A stretch of 64,000 nucleotides of DNA from Deltaproteobacteria bacterium. GTDB taxonomy: Bacteria; Myxococcota; Myxococcia; Myxococcales; 40CM-4-68-19. Positions within the stretch are counted from its first letter, which is position 1. Each line of letters opens with the position of its first letter. The notes under the pieces were generated by a model. The model saw only the letters and a program-made list of their open reading frames with translations, was not told the DNA's origin and did not search any database. Of the stretch, positions 19,051-26,957 are shown in pieces. Made by a program: the position numbers and the translations under genes. The DNA is taken from the NCBI GenBank assembly GCA_005879315.1, contig VBLC01000048.1, positions 1 to 64,000 on the forward strand, in the 5' to 3' direction.

Positions 19051-19248
19051 CTAGGCGGGAATGCTGTCTGCCGCCGGGACGGAGTAGTCGATGATCACCA
19101 CTCCGCGCGGGGGCGTCTCGTCTTCATCGCCGCGATCGTTCTGGCGCTGGGGTCTGGGCTCGGGAAGGGGCAGATCGATCCGGGGGCGCTGCTGCTCCTG
19201 CTCGCGCTCGCGCTTCTTGATCTCTTCGATGATGAAAGCGTCGAGCAC
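19051..19248 (-). CDS. Small conserved hypothetical protein (65 aa)
   Basis: 65 residues starting at GTG 19248, chosen because GAGGAGG lies 7 nt upstream, one of the best ribosome sites in the window. The N-terminus MLDAFIIEEIKKRERE is an amphipathic charged helix; the middle is Pro/Arg/Asp-rich and likely disordered; the C-terminus has GVVIIDYSV, a short hydrophobic strand. There is no signal peptide or membrane helix. I know no function. The two conserved-looking ends joined by a flexible linker suggest a small adaptor. It has its own candidate promoter at about 19360-19387. Confidence 0.68.
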   Translation of the reverse strand: MLDAFIIEEIKKREREQEQQRPRIDLPLPEPRPQRQNDRGDEDETPPRGVVIIDYSVPAADSIPA

Positions 19249-19359
19249 GGAGCAACCTCCTCAGTTGGATCGATGCAATCCGGACACCATCGATTCACCG
19301 TCCCCGCGCAATCCTTACCTTCTCCGACCCTCCAAGGGCCTGCTCGCCCTCTGGTAGAC

Positions 19360-19387
19360 TTTTAACAGCGTCTCCTACCTCGGTCAA
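19360..19387 (-). promoter_or_regulatory. Possible sigma-70 promoter for the 65-aa protein gene
   Basis: On the minus strand TTGACC (19387-19382), a 16-bp spacer, and TTAAAA (19365-19360). It lies about 110 bp upstream of the GTG start, in the 175-bp gap after the SRPBCC gene. The -35 matches five of six consensus bases, the -10 four of six. Confidence 0.4.
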
Positions 19388-19423
19388 CATACCCATCTCG
19401 AGCGAATTTCAGAACCGCCGCGG

Positions 19424-19867
19424 CTAACGAACACCCTGCAGCTTCTCGGCGCGCGCCTTGAAGTTGGCGAGCAGGTTGGGCAGCCCGCGCTCTGCCAGCA
19501 CCTTCTCGAAGGTGCGAGGGATGAGCGGCCCGAAGGCGATCTCGATGGCATAGGTGGCGCGCGTCCCGCCAGAAGCCGTCCGCTCCAGAGTCCAGGCGCC
19601 TTCGTTCTGGCGGATGAAGTCGCCGCCGCGAACCAGGTGCCAGTCGATGCGCTTCCAGGGATGACCGACGTGGCGCAGCGTGAACTCGTACATCTTCAAT
19701 TTGACGTCCAGCCAGTAAGTGACCTCGACCGCCTCCCCCTCGCGCGCGCCCAGCTTGACCGCCTTCACCTCGGGCAAGAACTCGGGATAACGGGCGTAAT
19801 CCCGCAAGACGCCGAAGAACGCCTGCGGAGGAACCTCGATTTCGATCGCCCGGCTCGCCTTCGCCAT
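19424..19867 (-). CDS. SRPBCC (START-like) polyketide cyclase/COQ10-type protein
   Basis: 147 residues from ATG 19867 (an in-frame ATG at 19879 is also possible; neither has a good ribosome site). The sequence starts MAKASRAIEIEVPPQAFFGV and has the DYARYPEFLPEV segment typical of the COQ10/RatA-like ligand-binding SRPBCC family, ending in a long amphipathic helix (LANFKARAEKL). Such proteins bind hydrophobic ligands in a helix-grip fold. No catalytic role can be assigned. It follows glpX on the same strand with a 61-bp gap. Confidence 0.8.
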   Translation of the reverse strand: MAKASRAIEIEVPPQAFFGVLRDYARYPEFLPEVKAVKLGAREGEAVEVTYWLDVKLKMYEFTLRHVGHPWKRIDWHLVRGGDFIRQNEGAWTLERTASGGTRATYAIEIAFGPLIPRTFEKVLAERGLPNLLANFKARAEKLQGVR

Positions 19868-19928
19868 GCTGTTTGACATCCTGCATCGGAACGGGCTGGC
19901 TTGCATCCCATTCCCGCCGGCGAGGCCC

Positions 19929-20891
19929 TCAACCGTAATTCGGTTTGTGGTCGAACTGGTGACGGGACTGTAGATAGCGGACGGTGCGCGACTTGGAGCG
20001 CATCACCACCGAGTGCGTCTCCGAGCCACCCTTGAAGAAGCGCACCCCGCGGAGGAAATCGCCGGAGGTGACGCCGGTGGCGGCGAAGATGACGTGGCCG
20101 GCGGCGAGCTCCTCCAGCTCGAAGAGCTTGTTGACCTCCTTGATCCCCATCTTCTTGGCGCGCTCGATCTCTTTCTCGTTGCGGGGCTTGAGGCGGCCCT
20201 GCATGTCGCCGCCCATGCAGCGGATGGCGGCGGCCGCGATCACTCCCTCGGGCGCGCCGCCGATTCCCATCAGCACATCCACACCCGTCTCGGGAAAGCA
20301 GGTGGCGATGGCCGCGCTCACGTCGCCGTCGCCGATCAGCTTGATGCGCGCTCCGGTGGCGCGCACTTCGGCGATCAGCTTCTCGTGCCGCGGGCGATTG
20401 AGGATGATGACGGTGAGGTCGTCGACATAGACGCCCTTGCGGTCGGCGATGGCGCGCAGATTCTGGGCGGGGCTCTTGTCGAGATCGATCGATCCCTTGG
20501 CGGCAGGGCCGACGGCGAGCTTGTCCATGTACGTGTCGGGCGCGTTGAGCAGGTTGCCCTTGTCGGCCATGGCGATGACGCTCAGCGCGTTCGGCCCGCC
20601 GGTGGCGGTGATGGTGGTTCCCTCGAGCGGATCGAGCGCGATGTCCACCTCGGGATCGGTGGCGTCGCCTTTCCCCACTTTCTCGCCGATGTAGAGCATC
20701 GGCGCCTCGTCGCGCTCGCCCTCGCCGATGACGACGGTGCCGCGGATGTGCAGGTCGTTGAACGCGCGGCGCATGGCGTCGACCGCGGCCTGGTCGGCGG
20801 CCTTCTCGTCGCCGCGCCCCATCAAGCGGGCCGAGGCGATGGCGGCGGCTTCGGTCAGCCGCACGGCTTCGAGTCCGATGTTCCTATCCAT
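19929..20891 (-). CDS. glpX: Fructose-1,6-bisphosphatase class II
   Basis: 320 residues, close to the usual GlpX length. Landmarks: NIGLEAVRLTEAAAIASARL at the N-terminus, IGEGERDEAPMLYIGEKVG, the metal/phosphate site DPLEGTTITATGGPNA, and GIGGAPEGVIAAAAI. It hydrolyses fructose-1,6-bisphosphate to fructose-6-phosphate in gluconeogenesis. The ATG at 20891 has GGAGG 9-10 nt upstream and overlaps the thioesterase stop by 8 nt, so the two are coupled. A reading beginning at 20999 lies inside the thioesterase gene and is not used. Confidence 0.95.
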   Translation of the reverse strand: MDRNIGLEAVRLTEAAAIASARLMGRGDEKAADQAAVDAMRRAFNDLHIRGTVVIGEGERDEAPMLYIGEKVGKGDATDPEVDIALDPLEGTTITATGGPNALSVIAMADKGNLLNAPDTYMDKLAVGPAAKGSIDLDKSPAQNLRAIADRKGVYVDDLTVIILNRPRHEKLIAEVRATGARIKLIGDGDVSAAIATCFPETGVDVLMGIGGAPEGVIAAAAIRCMGGDMQGRLKPRNEKEIERAKKMGIKEVNKLFELEELAAGHVIFAATGVTSGDFLRGVRFFKGGSETHSVVMRSKSRTVRYLQSRHQFDHKPNYG

Positions 20892-21285
20892 GCCCTCTTC
20901 CCTCCAGTTTCTGCAGAAGCCAGTCGGGCGCGCGGGTCGGCCGCCCTTCCTTGCCGACGCAGACGTGAACGGTATGCCCCAGCGCGAGGACTTCGTCACT
21001 GCCCGACCTGTGCACCTTGTACTCGAAGCGAATCTTCACCCGGGTGTGGGTCGAGATGACGTGGATCTCGAGCAGGTCGTCGTACTTCGCCGGCTTCAGA
21101 TACTGCACCGCCGCCTCGTAGACCGGCAGCATGATGCCCGCCTCCTCGATGTCGCGGTAGGTGATGCCGAGCGCGCGGATCCATTCGTTGCGGGCGCCCT
21201 CGAAGAAGCGGAGATACGTGGCGTAATAGACGACACCCATCTGGTCGGTGTCGCCGTAGATGACGCGATAGCGGTAGGGCTCCAA
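20884..21285 (-). CDS. YbgC-type acyl-CoA thioesterase
   Basis: 133 residues, a single hot-dog fold. The N-terminal YGDTDQMGVVYYATYLRFFE is the 4HBT/YbgC active-site motif, with the catalytic aspartate in DTDQMG. Family members hydrolyse short acyl-CoAs and in proteobacteria often accompany Tol-Pal, which is absent here. The start is TTG 21285 with GGAG 7 nt upstream; no closer ATG precedes the active-site motif. It overlaps glpX by 8 nt. Confidence 0.88.
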   Translation of the reverse strand: MEPYRYRVIYGDTDQMGVVYYATYLRFFEGARNEWIRALGITYRDIEEAGIMLPVYEAAVQYLKPAKYDDLLEIHVISTHTRVKIRFEYKVHRSGSDEVLALGHTVHVCVGKEGRPTRAPDWLLQKLEGRGHG

Positions 21286-21318
21286 GCAGGCTCCGGGCCT
21301 CAGCCTTCAGACCTCAGG

Positions 21319-21864
21319 TTACTGCGCGAGATGGTACGCGACCAATTGCAGCTTCGTCTGGTCCTGCTCTTTTCCTGAGGCGGCCAGGGTCTTGGTGGCA
21401 ACCTGAACGAGCCCGACTCGAGGAGCGTACGTCCATTCGGTGATGAACTTGCCGCCCTTGGCGAGCGGCTGCTCGTTGCGCACCAGGGCGCAGCGGGTGA
21501 AAGTGCCGGCCTCGGTGACGGCGCTTGCGTCGGTCGAGAGCACCTCGAAGCGCTGCACCACCAGGTTTTCCACCGCGCTCCACTTGGCGCCGGCGGCGAC
21601 CGGCGAACGCAGCAGATAACGGTCGGCGTCGCGCACACCGTCGTTTTCGTAGCGCAGCCGGCCGCGGTGGTCGTCGATGAACCAGGGTCCGTCGCGTCCG
21701 ACGACGGTGATGGTCTCGCGCTTTCCCGCGCTCTGGTAGGTCCAGGAGTTGCCGACGGCGAGCGGATAGTAGAGGCGCGCGTCCTCGGCCGCCGCGGCGG
21801 GGGCAGGCGGTGGCGCGCTCTTGCAGCCAAGGAGCAGCGCCAAGAGCAACGCCAATCTCTTCAC
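21319..21864 (-). CDS. Hypothetical lipoprotein
   Basis: 181 residues from GTG 21864, which overlaps the stop of the upstream HEAT-repeat gene (GTGA). The N-terminus KRLALLLALLLGC is a lipoprotein signal with the cysteine at 14, then a Pro/Ala linker and a beta-rich domain beginning YYPLAVGNSWTYQSAG, a segment common in secreted bacterial proteins of unknown function. The rest (WFIDDHRGRLRYEND and similar) suggests a beta-sandwich or short propeller. Role unknown. Coupling to the HEAT-repeat lipoprotein suggests they act together at the envelope. Confidence 0.75.
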   Translation of the reverse strand: MKRLALLLALLLGCKSAPPPAPAAAAEDARLYYPLAVGNSWTYQSAGKRETITVVGRDGPWFIDDHRGRLRYENDGVRDADRYLLRSPVAAGAKWSAVENLVVQRFEVLSTDASAVTEAGTFTRCALVRNEQPLAKGGKFITEWTYAPRVGLVQVATKTLAASGKEQDQTKLQLVAYHLAQ

Positions 21865-22793
21865 GGAGCTTTCCGGCCGTCCGAGACGCGCGCGGCGTCC
21901 TCCTGCTTCTTGCGCAACAGATCCTGATAGGCGCCGCGGGCGGCGCGGCGGATCTCCTCGTCGGGAGAGCCGCTCTCGAGCGTGAAGAGGAACGCCTCCG
22001 CCTCCGAGCCGCCCAACGACCCGATGGCGTAGAGGATGGGCCCGACGTCCTCGGAGCGGCGCTTGCGCGTCATCTCGATGAGCGGCACCACCGCGCGCCG
22101 GTCGCCGATGGCGATGAGCGCTCCCGCGGCCCGCCGCGCCACCTCGGGATTCTCGTCCTGCAAGCGCGTGATGAGCTGCGGCACCGCCGCGGGGCTGCGC
22201 CGGTCGGCGAGCACCCGGATGGCGTAGTCCCGCACGCGCGCCTCGGGCGAGGCGAGATCGGCGAGCAGCTCTTTCTCCGTCTTGCGCCGCGCGTCGACCT
22301 GGTCGCGCAGCGCGATCACCGCCTCGTGCAGCGCGGCATCGAGGGCGGCGTCGAAAGCGGCGTGGCGCGCGGCGGGGTCGAGGCTGTCGTCGGCGCCCGT
22401 CGGCCGGCGCGCCTCGCCCTCGGCCACCAGGCGATCGACATCGCCCTGCGCGCCCATCGAGGTCATCTCCAGCGTGATGGCCACGTCCGCCATCTCGCGG
22501 TCCGGCCCGGGGGGCTGGGCGGGCAACACCATCGGCGCGGGGGCGAGAACGCGCTGGACGCGATCGATCTCCATCCGCACCTGCACCGGCCCGCCCTCGC
22601 GCACCGAGAAGCGTCCCGTTCCCTCCAGCACCTGCTGCAGCTCGCCGCGAAGCTGCGCCGCGGTCTCGCCGATCTCGGGTTTGCCGGCCAGCCCGGCTTC
22701 GCTCACCACCAGAGAGACGCGCAGCGCGCCGGGCCGCGCGGCCGGCTTGCAAGCCAGAGCAGAGAGCGCGAGAAGCAGGCTGGCGCGGGACAT
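21861..22793 (-). CDS. HEAT-repeat lipoprotein
   Basis: 310 residues. The signal MSRASLLLALSALAC ends in a lipobox cysteine at 15. Residues 20-180 form a mixed domain of unknown type; residues about 185-290 contain HEAT/PBS-lyase-type repeats (VRDYAIRVLADRRSPAAVPQL; VARRAAGALIAIGDRRAVVPLI), a helical scaffold for protein binding. The C-terminal tail is charged. The ATG at 22793 has only GGGAAAGA upstream. The gene overlaps the next lipoprotein gene by 4 nt. Confidence 0.78.
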   Translation of the reverse strand: MSRASLLLALSALACKPAARPGALRVSLVVSEAGLAGKPEIGETAAQLRGELQQVLEGTGRFSVREGGPVQVRMEIDRVQRVLAPAPMVLPAQPPGPDREMADVAITLEMTSMGAQGDVDRLVAEGEARRPTGADDSLDPAARHAAFDAALDAALHEAVIALRDQVDARRKTEKELLADLASPEARVRDYAIRVLADRRSPAAVPQLITRLQDENPEVARRAAGALIAIGDRRAVVPLIEMTRKRRSEDVGPILYAIGSLGGSEAEAFLFTLESGSPDEEIRRAARGAYQDLLRKKQEDAARVSDGRKAP

Positions 22794-22835
22794 TCTTTCC
22801 CGATGCTACGGTTCCGCAGGCGCGCGGTCAAAGCG

Positions 22836-24452
22836 TCACTGTGCGCCGCTGTCTCCTTCGCCTTCGGACTCTTTTTCCGGCTCGTCGGGCGGCGCGCTTT
22901 CCGGCGCGGTTTCGCTCTCCTTCGGCGCAGTGGCCACGGTCGGTCCCGGCGGAGGGGCGAAGCGCAGCGTGCCTGCGGGCTGTCCCCAGGCCTGCTCGGC
23001 CGGTGTCGTCGCGCGCTGGCGGTCGTCGCGTCCGCCGCGGCGCCGGCCTTTCTCGCGCTGAGGCTCCTCGACCGACTCCCGCGGCGCCTCCACCGGGACG
23101 GGCGGCGCCTCAAGCTCGGCGGGTGGCAGCTGCGCTTCGGCCTGCGGTTCAGATTCAGGCTGCGCCGCGGGCGGCTGCTCGGGCGGTTCCTCGCGCTCCC
23201 GACGCCGCGGCTCCTCGCGATGGCGCATCAGCCCGACGAAGAAGGCCTCGTCGACGTCGGGCACTTCCACCGCCTGCACGGTGACGCCGACGCGCACCGC
23301 GATCATCTCCTCCGGCAGCGCATCGCCGGCATAGAGCGCCACGGGCGCCTCGCCGGCTGCGCTCGCTTCGCTGCGCGCGTCGCGACCGGCCTGGCCGGGC
23401 GCCAGCACGAGACCCATCTGCGCCGAGTAGTGAGCCAGGTCCTTGCGCAGCTCCTGCACGTCGGCGCGGCCGATCTCGCGGGTCCCGCGGACGAGCTTGA
23501 CGGCCACCCGCAGATCCGAAACGCCGCGCCGCTGCCGCGCCAGATAGAGCGGCCCCTCCTTGCTGCGCTTGGCGACGCGCACGTCGCGCATGCCCATCTT
23601 CTCCAGCAAGCTCGAGCAGAGCGCCTCGAAGGCCGACGTCTCCATCTCGCTCAATCTGCGCCGGAGCGCCCGCACCACCGCCCGGCGCGTCTCGGCGAGA
23701 AGCTGCGCACCGCTCATCGGCCGGGCTCCGCCCTGCGGCGCGCGGGCCTCGGCCAGCTCCGGCGGCGCGCTGGGCGGCGGGAACTCCACCAGCGTGACGC
23801 GCTCACCGTCGACGATGAACGCCGGCTTGCGCCCCGCCTCGGTGCGGCGGCGGTTGTCCTCGAGCAGCGCCGCCACCAGCGAAGGCACGTCGCGCGCCAG
23901 CCCTTCGGAAAGCATCCCTTTCTCACCCAGCTGCGCCGCGAGCTCGGCGAGTTGTGCGCCCGCCTGGCGCTGCGCCAGTGCTTCGAAGATGACCTCGGCT
24001 GGCGGAGGGAAGCGGCGCTGTCCGCGGCGCGACTGGTCCTGCCGGCGGCGCTCCGCCTCGGCCTCCTCGTAGCCATCCTCGTGCTCCGCCTGCAACTCCG
24101 CCAGCCGCCGCCGCGCCTGCGCGTGAATGGCGCGCGGCTCGCGCTCGCGCGGCCGGTAGACCGGCTCTTCGGCCTCCGCCGGCTGCAAGGGTGGCGCGAC
24201 CGGCTCGATCATCGCGTCGGGCGGCACGTTCCATTCGAGCAGCGCGAACGTGCCGTCGGGCGCGACCGCCACCACCTTGCGCTCCTCGTCGCGCTTGGCC
24301 ATGGCGGCGAGCCGCTGGCCCATGGTCACCTCGGGATCCTGCCCGACGTGCGAGAGCAGGTTCTCCTTGAGGGCGACCTCGGCGATTTCCCTGTAATGGA
24401 GCGGTTTGCCGGCGCGGCGCAGCACCTCGACCGCCGCTTCGGTGAAAGTCAT
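22836..24452 (-). CDS. HARE-HTH protein with Mrr-like restriction endonuclease-fold domain
   Basis: 538 residues. The N-terminal HARE-HTH winged-helix-like domain (about 1-75) has the typical MTFTEAAVEVLRRAGKPLHYREIAE start. The middle holds a charged linker and a second helical segment. At about 262-370 lies an Mrr-cat-like domain (SAFEALCSSLLEKMGMRDVRVAKRS...VKLVRG...GRADVQELRKDL). In this domain the usual GxD and QxK of active Mrr enzymes read GPL and VxVK, so only the lysine remains and cleavage activity is doubtful. The last 120 residues are Pro/Glu/Arg-rich and disordered. No methyltransferase is nearby, which argues against a restriction system. A near-consensus promoter places the transcription start about 6 nt from the ATG. 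Confidence 0.78.
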   Translation of the reverse strand: MTFTEAAVEVLRRAGKPLHYREIAEVALKENLLSHVGQDPEVTMGQRLAAMAKRDEERKVVAVAPDGTFALLEWNVPPDAMIEPVAPPLQPAEAEEPVYRPREREPRAIHAQARRRLAELQAEHEDGYEEAEAERRRQDQSRRGQRRFPPPAEVIFEALAQRQAGAQLAELAAQLGEKGMLSEGLARDVPSLVAALLEDNRRRTEAGRKPAFIVDGERVTLVEFPPPSAPPELAEARAPQGGARPMSGAQLLAETRRAVVRALRRRLSEMETSAFEALCSSLLEKMGMRDVRVAKRSKEGPLYLARQRRGVSDLRVAVKLVRGTREIGRADVQELRKDLAHYSAQMGLVLAPGQAGRDARSEASAAGEAPVALYAGDALPEEMIAVRVGVTVQAVEVPDVDEAFFVGLMRHREEPRRREREEPPEQPPAAQPESEPQAEAQLPPAELEAPPVPVEAPRESVEEPQREKGRRRGGRDDRQRATTPAEQAWGQPAGTLRFAPPPGPTVATAPKESETAPESAPPDEPEKESEGEGDSGAQ

Positions 24453-24464
24453 AAAAGTTCAGGG

Positions 24465-24493
24465 ATCGTATTGAGTTGCACAGCGGGTGTCAA
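24465..24493 (-). promoter_or_regulatory. Sigma-70 promoter for the HARE-HTH gene, nearly leaderless
   Basis: On the minus strand a perfect -35 TTGACA (24493-24488), a 17-bp spacer and TACGAT (24470-24465). Predicted start is near 24458, only about 6 nt before the ATG at 24452, and no Shine-Dalgarno is present, so the mRNA would be close to leaderless. The gap to the divergent propeller gene is 59 bp. Confidence 0.55.
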
Positions 24494-24511
24494 CGAACTT
24501 AGCCTGCCCTC

Positions 24512-26545
24512 GTGATCCGCATCCGGCCAGGCCGCTCCTGGCGCCACAACCCCTCCTACCTGCGCGAGCTGCGCGAGGGCAAGAGCGGGGCGGACATTCT
24601 CGACGTGCTCGGCGTCGAGGTGGACGGAGTCGACATCGCCGCGGGCGTGGGCGAGGCGCAGGTGCTCCTGGCGGTGGCCGAGCTCGCAGCGGCGCTGCAG
24701 CACATCGCCGAGGGGACGGCGGCCGCCCAGGCCACCATCGGACCCGGGCCGACCGAGCTGGTCCTCGAGGCGCGCGGGCCCGACCTGCTCATGACACTCG
24801 TCTCGCTGGCGCCGCCGGCGCGCATCGTCGCCGGAGGCCTTCTGGTCGATGCCGCCCGGATGCGCGCCGCCACGCTGCACGCCGCGCGCGGGCTCCTGCT
24901 CGATCTCTTCGCCATCAGCCCCGGCGCCACCGAGCTGCCGCTGGCGCGCCAGCTGGGCGATGCCTGTGCGCTGCTCTCTCGGCGGCCGCAGCGAAGCGCG
25001 GCGCAGTGGCCGGTGAAGGAAGGGCGCTGGGTTTCGAGCCGCACCGGCGCGAGGCCCTCGCTCGAGCTGTCGGTCACGCCCGCGGCGCACGCGCGGTTGC
25101 GGGCGAGACGCGAAGTGCCGCACGCGCCGCTCGCGCCGCATCTCGGCAGCGGCCGGCTGACGCTGCGGCAGAAGGGCGCGCCGGGGCTGACCTGCGAGGG
25201 GCCGCTCTTCCTGCTTCTGCGCAATCTCCTCCAGGATGCGCAGGCGCTGGCCGAGGCGTGGGAAGCTGGCGAGCGCAGCTTCACCCTGCATTTCGGGCCG
25301 CACGAAATGCGCTGCGACCTCACTACCGACGAGCTGCGAGTGCCGGGCTGGCGCAATCCGCTGCAGGCGCCGGCGCTCCGCTTCGCTGCCCTCGCTGCCG
25401 ACGGCGCGCTCGCCTACGCGCGCCTCTGCGGCCGCGGGCCAGCCGACGACTACCTTTCCGACTTGCGGGATTCCGCGCACCGCCTCCTGCGCCATTGCCG
25501 CGATGTGGAGTCGGGCGATCTGCGGCGCGCGCCCGAGACGGTGGCGGCTCCGCCCTCGCGGACGCCGCGGCAGAGGCCGGCGCCGCTCGCGCCGGGCCGG
25601 GTCCGCCGGCTGGTGTATCGCGAGGCGTGGCGGTCCGAAGCACCGGATGCAGAGCGGCTGATCCTGCCGGCCGACGGGCCGCTCCTGGTCGAGCGGGCCG
25701 ATTCGCTGGAAGCGCGCGATCCGAGAACCGGCGAGAAGCTGTGGAGCGTGCCGGCCATGCCCGGCGCGGTAGCGCGCGGGACCGACCTTTTCTACGCCGA
25801 GCCCGGCGACGCGCTCGTGCGCCTCGATCTGCAGACCGGCGAGCCGCGCTGGAAGCGGCGGCTGCGCGGCGCTGCCCATCCCTGCCGGCTCTGGCCCATC
25901 GACGGCGGGGTGCTGCGCTCGTTGCCCGGCGAGGGTCTCGCGCTGGTCAAAGACGGCGGCGCGCTCGGCTTCCGGATCCGGCTCGCCGGCGGAGCGCCGC
26001 TGTCGGCCGCCCTGCTCGAAGGCGAGATCGTCGCGGCGCTCGCCTCCGGTTCGATCGCCGGCCTCGATGCGGGCGACGGCAAGGCGCTGTGGAAATTGCG
26101 CCACCGGACGCAGGCCATCCTGCCTTTCGACTCCGGGGTGCTGCTCCTCCGCGCCGCGAGCGCCGCCTACTTCGAGCCGGGCAAACACAAGATCGCCTGG
26201 GAGCGCGAGCTCCCTTTGCAGGGGGAGCTGGCCGTCTACGACGACGTCATCATCGTCGCCGGCGCTGGCGGGGCCGCCACTCGCCTCGACGAGAATTTCG
26301 CGCCGCTCTGGACCCTGTCCGCCGAGGGCAATGCTCCGGCCGTCCCCGCCGTGCTGCAGCGCGAAGTGGTGCTGCTCCAGCGCGGCGAGATCTGCCTGCA
26401 CGATGCGGCCGAGGGCCTGCTCATCGCAAGGTTCCCCTCAGCGCGCGCCGCCGCGCTCGGACCTGATCTCTCTTGCGCTCTCTTGCACGAGAGCGAGATC
26501 TCCTTCCACCGCCTCGCTGCGCACCTGAGCGTGCTCACCACTTGA
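24512..26545 (+). CDS. PQQ-like beta-propeller protein with uncharacterised N-terminal half
   Basis: 677 residues starting at GTG 24512. The N-terminal half (1-365) begins IRPGRSWRHNPSYLRELREG and matches no family I know. It has a Gly-poor, Leu/Ala-rich helical part and no export signal, so the protein appears cytoplasmic. The C-terminal half (about 385-675) has repeated W-like propeller blades of the PQQ type (DPRTGEKLWSVPA; DLQTGEPRWKRRL; DAGDGKALWKLRH). These blades usually form a protein-binding platform when catalytic PQQ residues are absent. It is divergent from the HARE-HTH gene and overlaps the convergent 140-aa gene by 11 nt. Confidence 0.75.
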   Translation: MIRIRPGRSWRHNPSYLRELREGKSGADILDVLGVEVDGVDIAAGVGEAQVLLAVAELAAALQHIAEGTAAAQATIGPGPTELVLEARGPDLLMTLVSLAPPARIVAGGLLVDAARMRAATLHAARGLLLDLFAISPGATELPLARQLGDACALLSRRPQRSAAQWPVKEGRWVSSRTGARPSLELSVTPAAHARLRARREVPHAPLAPHLGSGRLTLRQKGAPGLTCEGPLFLLLRNLLQDAQALAEAWEAGERSFTLHFGPHEMRCDLTTDELRVPGWRNPLQAPALRFAALAADGALAYARLCGRGPADDYLSDLRDSAHRLLRHCRDVESGDLRRAPETVAAPPSRTPRQRPAPLAPGRVRRLVYREAWRSEAPDAERLILPADGPLLVERADSLEARDPRTGEKLWSVPAMPGAVARGTDLFYAEPGDALVRLDLQTGEPRWKRRLRGAAHPCRLWPIDGGVLRSLPGEGLALVKDGGALGFRIRLAGGAPLSAALLEGEIVAALASGSIAGLDAGDGKALWKLRHRTQAILPFDSGVLLLRAASAAYFEPGKHKIAWERELPLQGELAVYDDVIIVAGAGGAATRLDENFAPLWTLSAEGNAPAVPAVLQREVVLLQRGEICLHDAAEGLLIARFPSARAAALGPDLSCALLHESEISFHRLAAHLSVLTT

Positions 26546-26957
26546 CGGGCGAGAGGTCCTGCTCGGCGTGGTCGACGAACTGCACCGTCCGCGTCCCGCC
26601 CGCGAAGGGGATCTTCACCGTCCGGTTGTAGGTGAGCCAGATGTTCACGTACGCCGGCACCTGGCTGCGCTCGATGCGCAGGTCGTCGGGGTCGGCTTCG
26701 ATGCGCATTGCCGTGACGATGCGGCCGTGGTCCTCGACCTGCTCGTCGAACAGCTCGTGCAACTTGCGGAAGACGAAGCGCCTGATGTTGCCGTCGTCGT
26801 GCTCGCGGTAGCACATGTTGGCCGCCTGCTTGAGGACGTTGTTCACCTCGATGTTGTCCCAGTAGGCCTGACCGAAGGTGGCGATCCAGAAGAGGCCGGC
26901 GGTGACGGCCAGCGCGATGAGCAGCGTGACGAGAGTGATCCCGCGCGGCGCTTTCAA
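26535..26957 (-). CDS. DUF4845-like single-pass membrane protein
   Basis: 140 residues with an N-terminal membrane helix directly at the start (PRGITLVTLLIALAVTAGLF) and a soluble extracytoplasmic domain (WDNIEVNNVLKQAAN...VFRKLHELFDE). The start is TTG 26957, overlapping the lepB stop (TTGA) with GGAGCG upstream. Layout and position beside signal peptidase resemble DUF4845 proteins, which follow lepB in many proteobacteria. The N-terminus also resembles a pseudopilin leader (Arg-Gly-Ile-Thr-Leu), but the residue at +5 is not glutamate, so I favour a plain anchor. Function unknown. Confidence 0.68.
   Translation of the reverse strand: MKAPRGITLVTLLIALAVTAGLFWIATFGQAYWDNIEVNNVLKQAANMCYREHDDGNIRRFVFRKLHELFDEQVEDHGRIVTAMRIEADPDDLRIERSQVPAYVNIWLTYNRTVKIPFAGGTRTVQFVDHAEQDLSPVKW

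Noticed and set aside
26535..26957. The small lepB-linked protein as a type IV pseudopilin
   Set aside because: The leader resembles RG-ITLV, but the conserved glutamate at position 5 of the mature form is absent and there is no pilin-like C-terminal domain.
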